Below the pieces are notes generated by a model, which searched no databases, was not told where the DNA came from, and saw only the letters and a program-made list of their open reading frames with translations. This document shows positions 29,068 to 30,774 of a stretch of DNA of 30,774 bases, piece after piece (position 1 is the first letter of the stretch; each line of letters opens with the position of its first letter). The DNA lies in IMG/VR virus record IMGVR_UViG_3300044729_000435, positions 1 through 30,774 of that record. One strand, given 5' to 3'. A program made the position numbers and the translations under genes. This stretch comes from a virus.

Positions 29068-29487
29068 TTACTCGGTGAGTTTATCTACCCAACGCTTCAC
29101 GATGTAGCCACCCACCAAAATAAGCATAAGCAAAACTGCTGCTCCCTCAAGAGTCCATCCCCTCTGCTTCTTCTCCTTTGTGAGAATCTTGGTTTGTGTT
29201 ACTCGGATGGTATCGGGCAAGCAAGTTGCCTCAACCAATACCTTTCGGTCGATGTACTGAAGTTGAAGGCGTACCTTGTCTTGGTAGATTGTCGTGTCCT
29301 TGTAGAGTTCGAGCGTGTCGGTCAGGTACTTTGTCTGCGTGACAATTACCGTGTCCCTTACAACTACACTCTGAAGGACGGGTTTCACAGTAGCGCAACT
29401 GCTAACTACCGCAAGAGTCGCAGTCAGCAGGATTGTCCACATTGCAAGTCGGTTGGGGTTTAGTTTCGAGGGAGTCAAGCCATTCAT
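29068..29487 (-). CDS. Unimolecular spanin-like lipoprotein
   Basis: The 139-residue protein has an N-terminal signal with lipobox (MWTILLTATLAVVSSC, Cys as lipidation site near residue 31). A beta-like periplasmic stretch rich in Thr, Val and Asp follows (VVVRDTVIVTQTKYLTDTLE). A C-terminal membrane anchor is visible as GAAVLLMLILVGGYIVKRW. A lipoprotein with a C-terminal transmembrane helix spans from outer to inner membrane, as u-spanins such as T1 gp11 do. It directly follows the endolysin (TGATG overlap), as expected of the last step of lysis in Gram-negative hosts. The ATG at 29487 is the start. Confidence 0.75.
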   Translation of the reverse strand: MNGLTPSKLNPNRLAMWTILLTATLAVVSSCATVKPVLQSVVVRDTVIVTQTKYLTDTLELYKDTTIYQDKVRLQLQYIDRKVLVEATCLPDTIRVTQTKILTKEKKQRGWTLEGAAVLLMLILVGGYIVKRWVDKLTE

Positions 29488-29912
29488 CAAAAGAGGAGGT
29501 ATTTAGTTTTGCCATTGTGCTTAACTGCTTTTAGAATTTGTTTTCGGTTCTTGGTATTAGAATAACTAACGTGTACCCACGATGGCGCAGTATCAGAGCC
29601 AAATTCCCAAATGAGTTGGTCAAAGTCTAAATTGTCCTTTATCCAATGGAACAACACATCGTTGCCTCCATCAAACTTTAGGTCAGCCGCCTGCGCTTGA
29701 ACGTGCTGCGAGGTCTTCGCTCCCCCTACTTTGCTATTCACCGCAGGGCTGCGGTATGCACTCGTTACTTTCACCGCACCTAATGCGTCTCTTGTGGGTT
29801 GTAAGACGTTTTCTGCAAGCGCACGGAGGTTGGGTTCCAAGTGCTTGGGTAAAGCGTTAGGAAGCCCTGTTTTTGTAGCAGTCAGTTCTTGGAGGGTAAA
29901 GTTCTTGGTCAC
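29487..29912 (-). CDS. Endolysin, M15-type peptidase
   Basis: The 141-residue protein matches the Peptidase_M15_3 layout. It starts NFTLQELTATKTGLPN, then has VTSAYRSPAVNSKVGGAKTS, then QHVQAQAADLKFDG, and SWVHVSYS near residue 112. The H...D...H zinc ligands lie in SQHVQAQAADL and WVHVS. Such enzymes cleave peptide cross-bridges of peptidoglycan. No signal peptide is seen, so a holin must release it. The start is GTG at 29912, after the dyad array. Confidence 0.88.
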   Translation of the reverse strand: MTKNFTLQELTATKTGLPNALPKHLEPNLRALAENVLQPTRDALGAVKVTSAYRSPAVNSKVGGAKTSQHVQAQAADLKFDGGNDVLFHWIKDNLDFDQLIWEFGSDTAPSWVHVSYSNTKNRKQILKAVKHNGKTKYLLF

Positions 29913-29992
29913 GTTTTCAATATCAAAAGTTGTTTGTTTTACACATTATGCGCATTTGAGTTTACACTTTGCACTTTTTGCATATTGCTTAA

Positions 29993-30071
29993 TGTGCCTT
30001 TTATTGCACAATTTGTAGTCATAATGTACATTAAAACGTACATTAACAGGTAAAGTGCGCCTTAATGCACA
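29993..30071. promoter_or_regulatory. Three dyads TGTRC-N8-GYACA upstream of the endolysin
   Basis: TGTGC-N8-GCACA at 29993-30010, TGTAC-N8-GTACA at 30025-30042 and GTGC-N8-GCAC at 30055-30070 share the same arm and spacer lengths, with centres 32 and 29 bases apart. This is about three helical turns, as for dimers bound on one DNA face. They fill much of the 161-base gap between the basic protein and endolysin genes. Confidence 0.6.
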
Positions 30072-30073
30072 TT

Positions 30074-30202
30074 TTAACGACCCTGTGACTTGTAGGGCTT
30101 GGAGTAGTTCTTACTCGCTTTGTTGGCAGACGCACTCTTGGAATGCTTGCCTCGTTTCTTGCTCTTACTGATTCTTTGGCTTACCGCCTGTTGCTTCGCC
30201 AT
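30074..30202 (-). CDS. Small, highly basic protein, 42 aa
   Basis: The peptide (RISKSKKRGKHSKSASANKA then SKNYSKPYKSQGR) has many Lys/Arg/Ser and no acidic residue. From memory, the C-terminal SKNYxKPYxxQGR pattern recurs in small proteins of Bacteroidota phages. It may bind nucleic acid or the virion. It overlaps the upstream holin-like gene by 38 bases and is followed by the dyad array. Confidence 0.7.
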   Translation of the reverse strand: MAKQQAVSQRISKSKKRGKHSKSASANKASKNYSKPYKSQGR

Positions 30203-30365
30203 CTTTAGGGTCTTTCAAAAACATAAGGGCGAATGCACCCATCATAAACGCACTCACCTCCGTGAGCGTGGCCTTCTCGTAAAACACAAGCACAAAACAA
30301 AGGCCGATGATTATCAGCCCAAGTAGAGTAGTCTTCGGGTTGCCGAAGATTCGCTCAATTAGCAC
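30165..30365 (-). CDS. Holin candidate with two hydrophobic segments
   Basis: Starting at the GTG at 30365 the protein has 66 residues with TTLLGLIIIGLCFVLVFYEK and TEVSAFMMGAFALMFLKDP, two probable membrane helices, then a charged C-terminus. That is the usual form of class II holins or antiholins. The GTG overlaps the stop of the upstream membrane gene. An alternative TTG at 30413 would add an N-terminus overlapping that gene by 59 bases and is less likely. Confidence 0.6.
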   Translation of the reverse strand: MLIERIFGNPKTTLLGLIIIGLCFVLVFYEKATLTEVSAFMMGAFALMFLKDPKDGEATGGKPKNQ

Positions 30366-30525
30366 CTTTGTCCTTCTTGTAGTCCCTTCGCCACTTCCAA
30401 AGAGTGTACGCAAGTGAGGTTACAAGTACGGCTAAACCCAACGCTTGATGGGCGTAGCTTACGAGAAGTCCTGCTCCCGTTAAAGACCAAGACGTGATTA
30501 CGCTATCAGCCGACTCCTTTGTCAT
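30355..30525 (-). CDS. Small membrane protein, 56 aa
   Basis: The peptide has WSLTGAGLLVSYAHQALG and LAVLVTSLAYTLWKW as hydrophobic stretches and a Lys/Arg-rich C-terminus (RRDYKKDKGAN). It overlaps the coiled-coil gene upstream by 20 bases and the other membrane gene by 11. With the neighbouring holin candidate it may form a holin/antiholin pair. Confidence 0.6.
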   Translation of the reverse strand: MTKESADSVITSWSLTGAGLLVSYAHQALGLAVLVTSLAYTLWKWRRDYKKDKGAN

Positions 30526-30640
30526 CTTTGTTTAGGGTGTTCTCGTATGCAGATACCAAGACACGAACCTCATCTAATTGCATTAGTAGATTCGCCTCTT
30601 GCTGCTTTAATGCATCAAGCCGTTGTTGTAGGTGTTCCAT
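30506..30640 (-). CDS. Small coiled-coil protein, 44 aa
   Basis: The sequence (MEHLQQRLDALKQQEANLLM at its start) is an amphipathic helix with Leu heptads, followed by a polar end. The first 14 codons occur again at the left contig end with one synonymous change (Asp codon), which supports real coding. It begins the lysis-region gene run. No family recognised. Confidence 0.65.
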   Translation of the reverse strand: MEHLQQRLDALKQQEANLLMQLDEVRVLVSAYENTLNKDDKGVG

Positions 30641-30774
30641 CAGTAGGGTAATTCCCTGCTAATTTACGCTTCTTCGCCTTCTGCTACAACTTCTGCAACA
30701 GGTGCAGGAATCATTGCCCAAGCATCGTTGGCAAGGGTGCGGTAGTAGCCATCAACTCCCAATACCTCATCGGC
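30599..30774. repeat. Right copy of the contig-end duplication
   Basis: Same 176 bases as the left end with three transitions (positions 30614, 30715, 30742). See the left copy; one of the two should be removed when the genome is closed. Confidence 0.9.
30664..30774 (-). CDS. 3' fragment of the 85-aa gene (junction copy)
   Basis: The C-terminal part of the gene at 66-323 cut by the right contig end. Two bases differ from the left copy, both in third codon positions without amino acid change. It is a duplicate created by the contig overlap. Confidence 0.85.
   Translation of the reverse strand, partial: ADEVLGVDGYYRTLANDAWAMIPAPVAEVVAEGEEA

Noticed and set aside
886-30326. Numerous plus-strand open frames (for example 886-1122, 2916-3329, 14504-14869, 29194-29463)
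   Set aside because: Each lies antisense to a minus-strand gene with recognisable motifs or coupled ends. Their translations are low in structure and match no family I know. The packing of the minus strand leaves no room for them.
1-30774. Search for integrase, repressor, DNA polymerase and tRNA genes
   Set aside because: None was recognised by eye. A tRNA cannot be excluded without a covariance-model scan, but no intergenic gap is long enough except 28790-29067 and 29913-30073, where no cloverleaf was apparent.

Overview
The window looks like one complete, circularly permuted genome of a small tailed phage (siphovirus-like), assembled with an overlap. Bases 1-176 recur at 30599-30774 with three substitutions, which implies a circle of about 30,598 bp. 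Every gene I accept lies on the minus strand, and the plus-strand open frames are shadows. The host is probably a member of the Bacteroidota. Three promoters fit the TTTG-N19-TAnnTTTG pattern of that phylum, the gene families resemble those of flavobacterial phages as I know them, and starts lack strong Shine-Dalgarno sites. I saw no integrase, repressor, tRNA or CRISPR, so a lytic life style is likely but not proven.

Reading in the direction of transcription (descending coordinates), an AT-rich intergenic region with iteron-like repeats (28.8-29.07 kb) leads into the early block. That block holds a DUF3310 protein, a RusA-type resolvase, a possible ssDNA-binding protein, a RecA/DnaB-like ATPase, a protein with a DnaA domain IV-like helix-turn-helix, a sigma-factor-like protein, a PD-(D/E)XK nuclease resembling MjaI, several small acidic proteins and a RecE-like exonuclease. 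Several early genes share the leader AAAACCAATC just before the start codon.

From 21.3 to 16.4 kb lies an accessory block: a GT-B glycosyltransferase, a GT-A glycosyltransferase, a class I methyltransferase, an HNH endonuclease, a ParB-like protein, a further glycosyltransferase-like protein and a UDP-galactopyranose mutase. The last two sit in a strikingly AT-rich island that ends exactly at the terminase small subunit start.

The virion block runs from 16.4 kb to the left end. It holds TerS, TerL, a putative tail assembly chaperone with a strong -1 frameshift signal, tail completion proteins, two large tail proteins, a short tape measure protein, an XkdF-like protease, a scaffold-like protein, major capsid, tail tube, portal, head-tail adaptor and tail fibre. 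Three hairpin terminators separate capsid, tube and the next genes. Across the contig junction follow the lysis genes: small membrane proteins (holin candidates), a basic peptide, an M15 peptidase endolysin and a lipoprotein spanin. Three equally built dyads lie upstream of the endolysin.

The observations most worth following are the frameshifted chaperone with overlapping reading frames, the glycosylation island, the shared leader motif with a complementary sequence before a terminator, and the dyad array before the lysis genes.
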